From Seison nebaliae (taxonomy: Eukaryota > Rotifera > Pararotatoria > Seisonacea > Seisonidae): a stretch of DNA of 25,353 bases. The notes under the pieces were generated by a model. That model saw only the letters and a list, made by a program, of their open reading frames with translations. It was not told where the DNA came from and ran no database searches. A program made the translations under genes and the position numbers. Within the stretch, counting starts at the first letter, position 1. Each line of letters opens with the position of its first letter. Location of the stretch: positions 1 to 25,353 of the forward strand of contig JALJEE010002807.1 of assembly GCA_023231475.1 (NCBI GenBank), written 5' to 3'. Positions 1 to 10,970 of this stretch are shown here, in pieces.

Positions 1-123
1 TCTCATATTCCAGAATATTTAAGAGATGAAATCGTCATTGGAAGAAAACTTATCACTGATAACATGTACAGTAATCTATCTCATTTTCTTTTTAATTTAC
101 CCCGAGGGGATTTGATTTTATAA
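1..123 (+). CDS. C-terminal end of an unidentified gene (partial)
   Basis: Frame 1 is open from the window edge for 40 codons and ends at TAA (121-123). It reads as plausible protein, with charged and aliphatic residues such as PEYLRDEIVIGRKL and a final NLPRGDLIL. An ATTCCAG at 7-13 could be a splice acceptor, so the true exon may begin at about 14. The stop overlaps an AATAAA at 122-127, as expected at the end of a compact transcript. I do not recognise the family from 40 residues. It would be convergent with the polybromo gene that ends at 584. Confidence 0.45.
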   Translation, partial: SHIPEYLRDEIVIGRKLITDNMYSNLSHFLFNLPRGDLIL

Positions 124-583
124 TAAATAAAAAAAATAAAATAAAAAAAAAATTTCACAATTTCATTTTAACGTATAGAGGCGACAAGTAAGAATTTGTC
201 AGACGAAAAATGATTTTGAGGTGAAGAGAATTTATTTAAAAAAAAATAAGAAATATAAAGAATAAAATGTGAAATCATCTATTGAGATTGATTCAAGAAA
301 TGTGTGAGAAAAAGGCAAATATAATTTCACCAAAAGAAAAAGATTTATTATACAAAAGATGAACGTGATATAAAATGTGTCGCGCATCGTCATTGGAGAG
401 AAAATGGGAAATAGACATAAAATCTGATGAATGAGCATCGACGTTGTGTAAAATTTGATGAGAAAAGAAAAATTGGAAATATAAAAAAATTAGTTGAATA
501 TATGGATCTGTTCGAATAAGAAAAAAGGATAATTGATGTTGAGATTGGGAAAATTTTTTTCAAAATCTTCATAAAATTTCAAA
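124..583. other. Convergent 3' intergenic region
   Basis: This AT-rich stretch lies between the 3' ends of the partial + strand gene and polybromo on the - strand. On the + strand an AATAAA lies at 122-127. On the - strand, AATAAA motifs (TTTATT on +) lie at 344-349 and 231-236 and are candidate polybromo poly(A) signals. The short open frames here are low-complexity and Phe/Ile-rich on the - strand, as expected of AT-rich noncoding DNA. I see no gene. Confidence 0.6.
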
Positions 584-3500
584 TTATTTGTTGGTGGAGG
601 ATTTGTTCCCATCGAAATTCGATGGAATTATAGATGGTGTTGCTGACGGATTTGGTCGTTGACTGATGTTGCGGATGTTGTCGATGATGTTCGAATCACT
701 TAACGATTGTAAATGATTGTGTCGTTGATCTTTCATATTCAATGTGTTTGACAGAAATCGTCGATCATTTCGAATAGCGTCCACATAATGAAGATATTGT
801 TGAGAATCGTTTAATGCTTGTAAATTTTTTTCATATTTCTGATCCGTCAATAAATTGGTGAGACGATTACTTAGAAAATTTATTCGATTTTCTTTCTGCA
901 AATCATCGGTACCGGATCTTTTCCGTTGAGACGATAATGGCTCGCCAGATTGACAAGCGAAATTGCTCATTTCCGGACTAACTTGAACACCGATCGACAT
1001 CGTCTTAATTTGGTGTTTGGGCAAAATTCTCTTCATTTCCATTACCGTATCAATTCTTCCTGATGATGATGATGGTGGTGGTGATGGAATTATATTTGTC
1101 GTTAATAATTTCGTTCTTGACGTCAATTGCATAGATGGGAGTGGTGCCGCTAAAATGGTGGAGCGGTTGGATGGTGAAATTGGAACGAAACTTTTCATTT
1201 CCACGTCTAAATTATTGATGACGTGTTTGGGTGATTTTACCGATTGTAAACTCTCCACCGGCGAATTCGACCTCGGCGATTGTACTTTACTATTATTTAC
1301 GTTACTACCATCTTAAGTGAAAGTTGAAAAATTAAATAAATAAATTAAATTAAAAAATTTAACTTTTGATGCTATTCAAATCGACGGATGATGTGGCACG
1401 TTCCTGATTTTCAGCTTTCGGTGATGATTTGGTTGAAGTTTCCACTTCTAATTTCTCCAAATAATTGTAGGATAAGAAACGATTAAATTTCTCTTCTAAA
1501 TCGATCAGATTCTTCTTCTCCGACAAAAGAGCAATGGAACGAACACGATACCAATTTTTCTCGGCGTCGAAAACGCGTCGCCATTTTTTCCCGATGAATT
1601 TACTCACTTCACCGAAATGCACCGATAATCGTTTGCACAATTCCCGACGTTGCTCCGACGCGAACAAGAGGAATGAATGTGATTCGGTCTGGGAGCGTCG
1701 TCGAGTATTATTCTCTTTTGCATTCGGTAACGGTAAATTGATGATTTTCTTCGTTTTCGTCGGACTCAATAAACCGTCATTCTCGATCGGTAACGTATGA
1801 TATTGATGAACATTATCGACATGTAAAATCTCCGCATCTAAATATGGAGATGGAATCTTGAAAAAAAATTTTAAAAATTAGATTTAATTATAAAAAAAAT
1901 TTTAAAAATTAGATTTTAATATAAAAAAAAAAATTAGAAAAAAAACTTTTGGAATGTTCATCGGTTTGGTGAATGTGTAAATTTCATAATCGATGAAACT
2001 CTTTCGTTGATGTGGTCGTTGGAAGGCTTTGTTCTGATGAGTCTGTTTCAATTTACGTCGGACACCTTCCTCTTCAACATATAAATAATCGCAGATGAAA
2101 TGATCATGACAATCGATTTCAGTGGCACGACAAGTGGCATAAGTGTTAGATGTAATGCAACAACATCGACGAACGATACGATTAGCATCTAATCGATATC
2201 GGACACTTTTCGTTTTCATCACTTCATTCATATAGAAAGTTTGTGTGACTTCATGTTTGATCTGATGTGGCCACAAATAAACAATTCCATCAAATTCCAT
2301 TTCTTTCGTTTTTTCATTACGATAAATATTTTCGATATGATAAATACGATAAATTGATGGTAACATCTCATTGGATTGTGAGACTTGATCTTTCATTGGA
2401 GATGATTTGATGAATTTATTTCCAATATGTCCCACACGTTTCTTCTTCAATCGTTTTCCTTTCATTTTTGCCGTTCTCTTTCTCGTTCGTCCAATTTGAC
2501 GTCTCGTTCCTTTCAAACGAGTTTTCGAATTATTTTCATTCTCTTCTTCGATTGATTCGTCATTATCCGTTATGATGGTTTGACTGGTGGTAGCAGAAAT
2601 GTCGCCATTAATTATCGTATCATTTCCATCAGAATCCATCATTGTCTGATGATCCATTTCATCATCTTCTTCATTCTCATTCAATTCATTCTCATCATCA
2701 TCCTCATTCTCACAATGTAACGGTTTATCATCATCTTCCTCATGTTTCACTATCACATAATCACCCACAGCGACATGTAGCCAATTGTTGAGATTGACAC
2801 GTTCATAATATTCTCGTTTACTCTTCTGATCACCAAGACGATTAGCGATAACATTCAAGCGTTCACAATCGATCAATGTGCGACTGACAATTAACTGAAT
2901 TTCTTCATCGAAGTCGAGAAACTTCATTAATAAATTCTCGTTAATTTCATCGTTCGCAATCATTTTTCGAATTTTAAGCCTGAAATTATTATCTCTTACA
3001 TCTCGGTCTTCCATCGTCAAATATTTGTTGATGACAGACGACCGGACGCTTCGTTTATTCAGGCACACTTTTCCACCATCCGATTTCCTTTTTTCAGATA
3101 TTCGTCGATATTCATTCGTAATTGATGAGATTTCTTCTATTACATCGCTAATTTCTATTTGAAATTTCAAATTATTTTTCTTTTCACATATTAATTGTCT
3201 CATATCTTCCATGACCATTTCGTTCGTTTTCTTTCTCACATTTAACGACTCTTTAACCGCCTCTAAATTTTTCCTCCAAATTCTCGTTTGTCCATCATAA
3301 ATCGATTCACATAAGAAAACATCTTTCTCAACATCCCATTCCTCGTACAAGGGAATACTCGTTTGAAATGGAAGGATAATACAACGACGTTTCACTTGTC
3401 CAATGGGAATCGTAAGAAATTGAGTAGTAACGAAAACTTCATTTGAAAGTAATCGATGAAATTCGAACGTTTCCATCCTACACACCATATGGAATTGTCG

Positions 3501-6476
3501 ACCATAAATAAATAATTGATCATCAATCTCCAATAAATAATTGATATGAAGGAGAAATTCCTTCTCATTCTCATCAACACAAATCACACAATCACCGTTA
3601 TGAATTATTTGAAATTTGAATTTCATCACATTTGCCAATTTCAATTTTTTCTTCGTTTTCTCTAACCAAAATGAAGGAATCTCTTCCAATTCAGTTGACA
3701 TTGAATAAAAATCTTTTTCGATTCGTTTCCAATCCATATTATCCTCATTCGCCATATCTTCCTCTTTCAATTCATTCATAAATGCATAAACACTATAAAG
3801 TTGTGCAGGTGATTGAAATAATTTTCCGTTCATTGTTAATCGATCACGAGTGGAAATGAATTTACCACCTAATCGTTGGAGATCATGTCGTACTTGAGAG
3901 AATGGAGGTGATTGAAAATAATAATTTTTTAATAAATGAAAAAAATCTTCTTGAAATCGATCGAATCGACCATATCGTTTCCCATAAACATTTTGAGCGA
4001 AAAGAAAAAATGTCTCTGGACATTCCTCCAACAATAATGGTTGATGAATGACTTTATATTCGTCATTAAACATTTCTTTCACTTTCAATTGTTGTTTCTC
4101 TTGTATTTGTATGAAACGTTTATTTGAATCGATCGAATATAAAAATTTCAAATCATAAAAAATTATATCAGATAGAGCATAATCTTCAGTTAAATCGTCG
4201 ATGGATTTTTGAATTGTTTCTTCGAAAACGTTTATGATTAATTCGGAGAGGAAAGAACGATTCGTCAATTTTCGATTATATGGCGGTTGACGCCATTCGA
4301 TAAATTGACGTGCTTCATGTACCAATTTCATGATATCAAGTGCATCACTATAGATGGTGGAAGATGGTTCATTATATGCCACACTATTTGTACACATTTC
4401 CATAAAATCATTTATAGCTTGATCGAGTGACGTGTAAATTCCATTTTCATTCATTTGATAAATATCTCGTAAACTGATTGGTCGTTTAGTAAATTCATAA
4501 TAATCAGGATAAACACTTTTGCTAGGTTTATATAAAAAATTCAAACATAATAATCTTGTTTCATTATCATCATTTGTGGAATGATGATTTTGTTCTTCAT
4601 GACAATGGAAAATGATTTGTAAAATGAATTTGACCGTATTTTCTAAATCGTAAGAATTTCCGTTTATTATATCAATTAAACGGTTTTTCGCTGATCGACC
4701 ATTATCGGAAAGAATATCATAAATTCCGAATACTTGAAAAAATTTAATTGAGGATTTCTGTTGGAATAATGTCACATTCAATTTGAACAATTCCACTTTT
4801 TCTTCATCCACATCATCATTTCTTTCACTTTCTACAATAGCCGTTAATTTCTCTTCACAATAATTCATGACATGATCCAATAATTGAAGAGGGATACGAA
4901 ACTCTTTTCTATTATAACTATTCATCAATTCTTTCACTAATCCATCACCCTCAAATGAGGCAAGTAACGGAATTTTCGATTTATCATCATCATTTTCAAT
5001 ATCTTTTAATTCGTTAATAAATTGTTGCATTCGATTCAACAATGTCTCTAAATTACTACAATTAACTAATGCGTTGTTGTTGTTGTTGTTAGTAGTGGTA
5101 ATTGGATGAGAAGAAAGAGGAGGAGCAATAGAATGAATTCGAACAGTTGTCGATTTGGGTGAAGGAATTGGTCCCGGTGATGAAATTTGTTCGACCATTT
5201 TAAATTTTTCATCACCGCCATTTGATTGCAATAATCGTTCAGATATCTCATCCACTAACTTATCCAAACGTTTCGCATTCTTGTAAATTACACTGTCTTC
5301 AATATTATATTGCATGGCATTGTGGAACATTTGATGGAGATCTGCTGCCATCGAATCCAATCGCACATTTACTCTTCCCCGATACTTCTTCTTCAATGAA
5401 CAAAGTGAAACGGCGTTTTTGATCTCCAAATAATAATCAGTATGTTGCTGACGATTTGGTAAACGACGGAATGGTTCCATCATTTCTGGAAATTCTGCGG
5501 TTCGATATTCACTAATTTCGTTCAATAATTTCATTCCTAAATTCGACCACACTTTCTTCACTTTCACATGTGATGATGACGAAGAATTCGAACGTTCTGT
5601 CGCTTGATTCGTCAATTTACGATGACGTGTCGGTGTCGGTTGACGTGATGGCATTGCTGGTACCGTTGCCGTAGGAACGATGATGTTATGATTCGTTAAT
5701 AATTTTGTCATTGGAAATTGATTGTTAGATGTCATCATAATTGGCTGATTAATGAATGATGGTTGATTTGGTGATGTGATGATGGTAGAATTAATCATCG
5801 GTCGAATGAAATTTGTTGTCGTATCATGATTATTAGGAAAATTATTGAAATAATCCGCATTAGCTTTATAAGTTGAATTTGGATGATTTATATCCGTTTT
5901 CAAACTATTCGGTCTAATGGGAGCTGGTGAAATGACGGTTCGATTTGGAAAAATTGGTGGACATCGAACATCTGTTAATAATCGATTATTGTTTAATGTT
6001 GTCGGTGCAATCGGATTGAATGATATGGAACTATTAGGAATTTGTGAGACGGTTGTCGCCATCATTGGAAATCTCATCATCGACATCTGATTATTCATTT
6101 GAAATGGAGGTGGCGAAAAATTTGGTTGTAGAAGTGATTGAGACATCGGTGGTATTTGTTGTGGTGGCGACATCGGATTAATTTGTTGAGTTCCTGGTGG
6201 TAATGTGGGAATCGAGCCACCATATGGTAATTGATCATTCGTATTGTGCATCATTGGGAATGGTGAATAACCACCATAAAATGGTTGCATTGGAAATTGC
6301 TGGAAATTGTTCGGCATCGTTTGTGTGGGGAGTGGAGCGAATCCGTTCGCCATCTTCATCATATTATATTGTTGCATAAACAATTTATATTGAGAATCGG
6401 TATCTACTGGCGTCGTGTTTATTTGATGAAGATGGTTATTATTATCGTCCGGAATTTGACCGTTTCCGTTCGCCAT
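584..6476 (-). CDS. PBRM1: Polybromo-1 (PBAF/SWI-SNF subunit), bromodomains + two BAH + HMG box
   Basis: Likely chromatin-targeting subunit of the PBAF remodeller in the nucleus. I assemble three exons: 6476-1947, 1856-1364 and 1311-584 (90- and 52-bp introns), giving 5751 nt and 1916 aa with phases closing exactly. Residues 1-290 are low-complexity, rich in Asn, Gln, Met and Pro. Bromodomain A lies at about 305-415 and keeps the acetyl-lysine Asn region (NAMQYN). Bromodomain B lies at about 600-745 (NSVAYN). A degenerate, bromodomain-like region lies at about 750-930. BAH1 is at about 950-1070 (DVFLCESIYDGQTRIW). BAH2 is at about 1230-1480 (IYRIYHIENIY, HFICDYLYV) and is split by a long acidic then basic insert. 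An HMG box lies at about 1568-1622 in exon 2 (SHSFLLFASEQRREL, FIGKKWRRV). Exon 3 is Ser/Asn-rich without a recognised domain. The order BD-BAH-BAH-HMG is diagnostic of polybromo, but vertebrate and fly proteins carry six bromodomains. Without the first splice the frame would run only 14 codons into intron 1. Confidence 0.92.
1857..1946 (-). repeat. Tandem 31-bp duplication inside polybromo intron 1
   Basis: This 90-bp intron contains two near-identical copies of an A/T unit of about 31 bp (1861-1891 and 1892-1922; each has A8, T4, then AAAAATTAGATTT). Removing one copy would leave about 59 bp, the usual intron size here. The duplication therefore looks like a recent slippage event. Confidence 0.7.
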
Positions 6477-6728
6477 TATTTAAAAAATAATTTTCAAAAA
6501 TTTCAAAATTATTTAACACAAACAATGATTGAATGAGAAAGAAAGAGAGATAGAGAGAGAGAGAAGAGATTGTCAAAAAATTTAAATGAGATTTCGAATT
6601 ATTCGAATGACAAATATAATTTGTCAATATAAATCGTTTCAATCGTTCACTCCATAATTATTCAGAAACATTTCTAAAGATGGAAGAGAAAAGAGAAAGA
6701 AAAATGAAAAATTTGAATTGAAAAAATT
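6477..6728. promoter_or_regulatory. Polybromo 5' flank and L30 3' flank
   Basis: This is 252 bp between the polybromo start codon and the stop codon of the upstream, same-strand L30 gene. It contains a GA-rich (CT on the - strand) tract at about 6537-6570 and is otherwise AT-rich. The polybromo promoter or trans-splice site should be here. I cannot place a TATA box with confidence. Confidence 0.4.
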
Positions 6729-7526
6729 TCAAGTTTTATTCGGTCGACCACTCAACATGACCGTTCCAGGAATATCCTGAGAATATTTCCATTCCATTTC
6801 CGTCGGGAAATATTCAGCGTTCAATTGACGCATCCATCTCTTTCGACTCAAACGACGATCAATCAAAGATTGATCAACTTTCCAATTTGATCTCATGTCG
6901 ATATCGTCACATGCCACAGGAATTCCGTTCACAATTCGAATATTCTTTTTCGAATTTAATTTAACATTCTCCTCCATCATCACCGAATCGATGACTGGTT
7001 CATCATTAGACACCCACGGTCTCCTCCGTCGTTTCTTCTCTCTCGACAATTTCATGGCGAACGATCTCTCGTCCAATTCGTCGTCATTAATTTCCATTTC
7101 TACATTTCCATCATCATCATCATCATAGGGTTGAATGTCCAAAAGATGTTTGCACATCCATAAATGTCGATTCATTTCGGGCGTGTTAGGAATCACTTGG
7201 AAATTAGTCAGACTCTTAAACTCTAATCGTTTCATTCGTCGTTCCGTTTTATGATCCCATCCGAGAACACTCATCGAATCTTTCACCCACCACGGCTCTC
7301 CATGCATCTGCTTCACACGACGTACGAGATGGAAAGCGTGAATTTCCGTTTTCTCTCCACTCAACGGAGATGATGTTCCATCATGAGACTTAATCTCTCT
7401 CATCTTCAGGAAACGGTAATTACCGTTATATCGACATGATTGCCAACTGCCCAACACACCAACGAATGAGATGGCGGATGGTCGTTGGACATCTCTCACA
7501 AGACAATTCGAAAGAAATCTATTCAT
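6729..7526 (-). CDS. MRPL30: Mitochondrial large ribosomal subunit protein uL30m
   Basis: Structural protein of the mitochondrial 39S ribosomal subunit. The reading frame is a single exon of 265 aa. The first about 45 residues are basic and hydroxylated (MNRFLSNCLVRDVQRPSAIS), fitting a mitochondrial presequence. The conserved L30 core follows: HLVRRVKQMHGEPWWVKDSM then VLGW at about 67-90, and a second block FQVIPNTPEMNRHLWMCKHL then LDIQP at about 109-133. The C-terminal half has an acidic stretch (DDDDD) and basic runs (KKRRRRPW), as in long metazoan homologues. The gene is divergent from ribophorin I across a shared 565-bp region. The final codons AAT AAA just before ACT TGA form an AATAAA on the coding strand. 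A GTGAGA after codon 9 could be read as a splice donor, so the extreme N-terminus is less certain than the core. Confidence 0.88.
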   Translation of the reverse strand: MNRFLSNCLVRDVQRPSAISFVGVLGSWQSCRYNGNYRFLKMREIKSHDGTSSPLSGEKTEIHAFHLVRRVKQMHGEPWWVKDSMSVLGWDHKTERRMKRLEFKSLTNFQVIPNTPEMNRHLWMCKHLLDIQPYDDDDDGNVEMEINDDELDERSFAMKLSREKKRRRRPWVSNDEPVIDSVMMEENVKLNSKKNIRIVNGIPVACDDIDMRSNWKVDQSLIDRRLSRKRWMRQLNAEYFPTEMEWKYSQDIPGTVMLSGRPNKT

Positions 7527-8091
7527 TCCTAATGAAATTGATGGAGTAAACTTGACGCTCTTCCTATTGGGATTGGAAGGGAATTGGAAGAATAATCGAG
7601 AAAAGAATATCTTTCAAATTCTTTTGAAAACGAATAATAATTTCAATTTCATTTTTAGTTGCATGATAACGATTCATATATGTATCTCCATCTCTCCTCT
7701 CATCAATCGACGTCGGTTACTCTTTAGAAAAATTTATTCAATAATTTATTTCAAATGTTTAGCTTAATTGCTCTGTGAAGAGAACGAATCGTTTGATTTC
7801 GGCACGTCGCTGAGAGGGAAAAAGACATGACGTACGAAAAGTATCCGTGCGCAATTAAGCTCAACTTTTAAATTGCCGCCAAATTTTGAAAAATAGAAAA
7901 ATTTAATTTTCATCTTCTTTTCACGTCATTCCATTCGAAACGACAAGTGGAATGCAACGTCACCGAATATAAAGTTTCTTCTTAACAGTCGGCCAAGATA
8001 GAAGTTTCATTTGACGTGTAGTTCCTGCAAGAATTTCATCCAACTTCTTTCCCAATTCTAAACTACAATTTTTCTTCACTCAAATTCGACA
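7527..8091. promoter_or_regulatory. Divergent promoter region (L30 / ribophorin I) with four TGACGT motifs
   Basis: This 565-bp gap separates two divergently transcribed genes. TGACGT or its complement occurs at 7828-7833, 7923-7928, 7957-7962 and 8012-8017. Two extend to TGACGTG(A/T) (7921-7928 on -, 8012-8019 on +), matching the bZIP CRE/UPRE core bound by ATF6/XBP1-type factors. A TATA-like ATATAAAG lies at 7968-7975, about 120 bp upstream of the ribophorin ATG. The regulatory role is inferred from motif and context only. Confidence 0.5.
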
Positions 8092-10265
8092 ATGAAGTAC
8101 TTTTCACTTCTCATCCTCACATTGAGCATCGTTGCTCGTGGTGAATATGTGAATACGAATGTCAGAGTGAATGTGGATAGTTCTTCACATTTGACGAAAG
8201 TGATTTATTCCATCACTGTCAATTGTGTGAAATCGTCGTCAATTTACAATTTCCAATTGCCTCGTTCCTACAGCGACCGAGTCGCTTATCTCGGAGCAGT
8301 TTTTGGACAAGTTTCAATTTATTTTCTAGACGACAATTTCTCAAATTCTTTCTAGAAAGTGGACACAGAGAATGGATTGGATGTGAAGCGAATTGAGAGG
8401 ACAGATAAATCGATTTATGAGATAAGTTTGGGCAAGACAATCATGAAAGATGAATCATTCAAAATGGTGATTGAATTGATCTTGACGGAATTGAATGATC
8501 CACTTCCCCAACAAATCGAACAAGGCGAGAAACAATATATGAAACTAAAATTCCTTCTCAATTTCCATTCGCCTTATCTCACGGAAAAGTCGAAAACAAT
8601 CGTCGAATTGGCCAACGATAAAATTCTCTCGTTCACAAAACATCCCTCCAATCACAAACAAGGCAAGAAAGTGACATATGGAGTATACGAGAATGTGGCG
8701 GCATTGGATGAGAAGCAAATAGAAATCCATTACGAGAATAATTCACCATTCATCGTCATCGATAAAATGGAACGTGAAATCGAATTGTCACATTGGGGAG
8801 CGATCAACATTCGTGAAGAGATCTACATCCGTCATTATGGCGCCGATATGAAAGGCTCATTCTCTCGTCTCGATTATCAACGACAATCACAACAAACAAA
8901 TCCTTCAGTCGCTCAATTTACTGTTAGTATGGAGATAGTATAAAAATGGAGTAAATTTTCATTTTCCTCAAATTGAAATTTTTTTCACAATTTTCACACT
9001 TTTTTTCACGAATTTAAAATTTTTCAAACATCTTTTTTTTCAGTCGATTTTACCTGCTACTGCGAAGAACATTTATTATCGTGATATCATCGGCAATATT
9101 TCGACGTCGAACGTCCGAGACCATTTCGATCATCAGGAAATCGAAATTCAACCTCGATTTCCATTGATGGGTGGATGGAAAACGGATTATATGATCGGGT
9201 TCTCTCATTTCATTATTTTCCATTTCCCTCATCATTGCTTCCAACTCCCAGATATAATCTACCTTCACATGAATATTTGTATAATAAGGATGATCAATAT
9301 GTTTTACAATGTCGAATCGTCGAACAAATTATGAACGAACAATTGATAAAGAATTTGAAAGTGAAAATCATCTTACCGGAATATGTGGGGGATGTGCGAC
9401 TTGTCACACCATACGAAGTGAAACGAGAGAAAGATGAAAATGTCAAAACGTATCTGGATACAGTGGGACGTCCAGTCATCGTATTTACAGCGAAAAATTT
9501 AGTTTTCCATCACATTCAAGATCTTCAAGTTCCATTTAAATTTAAATAATTTCCATCAGGAAAATCATCAATCAAATCACTTTTCAGGTTCAATACAAAT
9601 TCGAAAAATTGTATTTGTTGAAAGAACCGTTATTAATGATGTTCGTCATTTTTGTGACGTTAGCATTCTTCATTCTTCTCATACGAATGGATATGACCAT
9701 CGAAACGGTTTTCTTTTCTCCATTCCACAATTAATTTCATTTAAATTTTTTTTGTTTAATAAATTTAATTTAGAATAAAGAATCCGATTCACGATTAAAA
9801 GCTAAATCGTTATTGGACGTTCTCTTGAAGAAATGGGATGAACGATTTGAATTATATTCGGAATTGCAGGACGCGATTAATTCGTTCGCATTCTCGAAAG
9901 ATTCTTTCACTTTCGCTGAAAAAAAGAGGAAAAATGATGCCGCTTTCAAAAATGGTGGTGTCCAAATAAATCAAGTCATCTGGGATATTCGACAGAATGA
10001 TCAAGAAATTGGAATGAAAGTTCTTTTTTTTTTCCTTTCGAATATCATCAATTTGATGATAATGATGATTATTGATCAGGTGAAAGAGTTAGAGAAAATG
10101 GAAGAGAAATTGAAATCTATGCATGGCAAATTGGTATCGAAAGCGGAAGCGGTTGCTTCAGGTAAAGGCGTGATGAAAAATTATCGACAAATAGAAGAGA
10201 CGTCAATTCAAATGTATATGGAAGTTCGAGGACAAATGAGAACTTCGTTGATGAACTTGTATTAA
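8092..10265 (+). CDS. RPN1: Ribophorin I, OST complex subunit 1
   Basis: Subunit of the ER oligosaccharyltransferase that N-glycosylates nascent proteins. The exons are 8092-8310, 8356-8922, 9044-9198, 9252-9528, 9588-9707, 9774-10019 and 10080-10265. They total 1770 nt and 589 aa, close to the usual roughly 600 aa. Residues 1-18 are a signal peptide (MKYFSLLILTLSIVARG). The lumenal domain shows family hallmarks: HWGAINIREE, the exon 3 start SILPATAKNIYYRDIIGN, and MGGWKTDYMIG joined across an intron to YNLPSHEYLY. A single membrane span lies at about 420-439 (EPLLMMFVIFVTLAFFILLI), followed by a 150-residue charged cytosolic tail, as in known ribophorin I. All six introns begin GTT and end AG and measure 45, 121, 53, 59, 66 and 60 bp. 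The last intron has no stop in frame. A 114-bp part of exon 6 is duplicated at 15775-15888. Confidence 0.96.
10020..10079 (+). other. 60-bp stop-free intron 6 of ribophorin I
   Basis: GTTCTT..GATCAG, exactly 60 bp, in phase 0 and with no in-frame stop. Splicing joins DQEIGMK to VKELEKMEEKL, a continuous charged helical tail. Retention would add a strongly hydrophobic 20-residue segment (VLFFFLSN..LMIMMIIDQ). I treat it as an intron because size, donor and acceptor match the other five. Confidence 0.75.
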
Positions 10266-10970
10266 ATGTGAAGTGAAATTTAAAGGAATTGAATTGAAGA
10301 TTAGCCAAACAGAAAATTTATTCGATAAATTTTTCTCTATAGTTATTACGGCAACATTCTTCACATTTTTATTACTCTACTCTCGTTGTTGTTGTTGTTG
10401 TTCTAATTCTAAACTTTTTGATGGTTCTTGTTTTGTGAGAAACGGAAACTTTTTCTTATTCGCTACATTCGACATTATTTATTGTCATCCTCCAACACAC
10501 ATGATATGTGAATTTTAAATAAAAGTCATTTAATTAAGTATATTTATTTCTTTCATCTTTCATAATCATCAACAATTATTTCGAAATAATCTTCCAATTA
10601 TGGATGGTTGTGAAAACGAAAAATTTTAATTAACATCCAAATGAAGAATATAAATTTAGAAATGAAAGAAGAATTTTTTTTTTGAAAATTACTGTTTATT
10701 AGCAAAAGTCGTCAATCAATAAAATTATCGGTTGATGCAAATTGAATTGAGAGAATTGAAAAATTCATTTTATTTTTCCATTTTTTTTTCCAGAAGCTGA
10801 ATGAGAATAAATTTAGATGAAGCAACGAGAAGAATAGTTTGTAGGTTCGCATAAAATCTCTTGGGATAATATTGATTGTGGTCGAGGGAGAATGAAAAAG
10901 AATTATTTTCTTTGGTGGTAAACGAGAGGAGAGGAGATGATTTTCACACATATTACGATAAATCAGTTTT
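10266..10970. other. Convergent 3' region of ribophorin I and the LIM gene
   Basis: This holds the 3' UTRs of two converging genes. An AATAAA on + lies at 10518-10523, about 250 bp after the ribophorin stop. An AATAAA on - (TTTATT on +) lies at 10695-10700, about 270 bp after the LIM stop. A short GTT run at about 10385-10400 yields a Cys stretch in one frame. Open frames here have no domain and probably lie in UTR. Confidence 0.6.
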
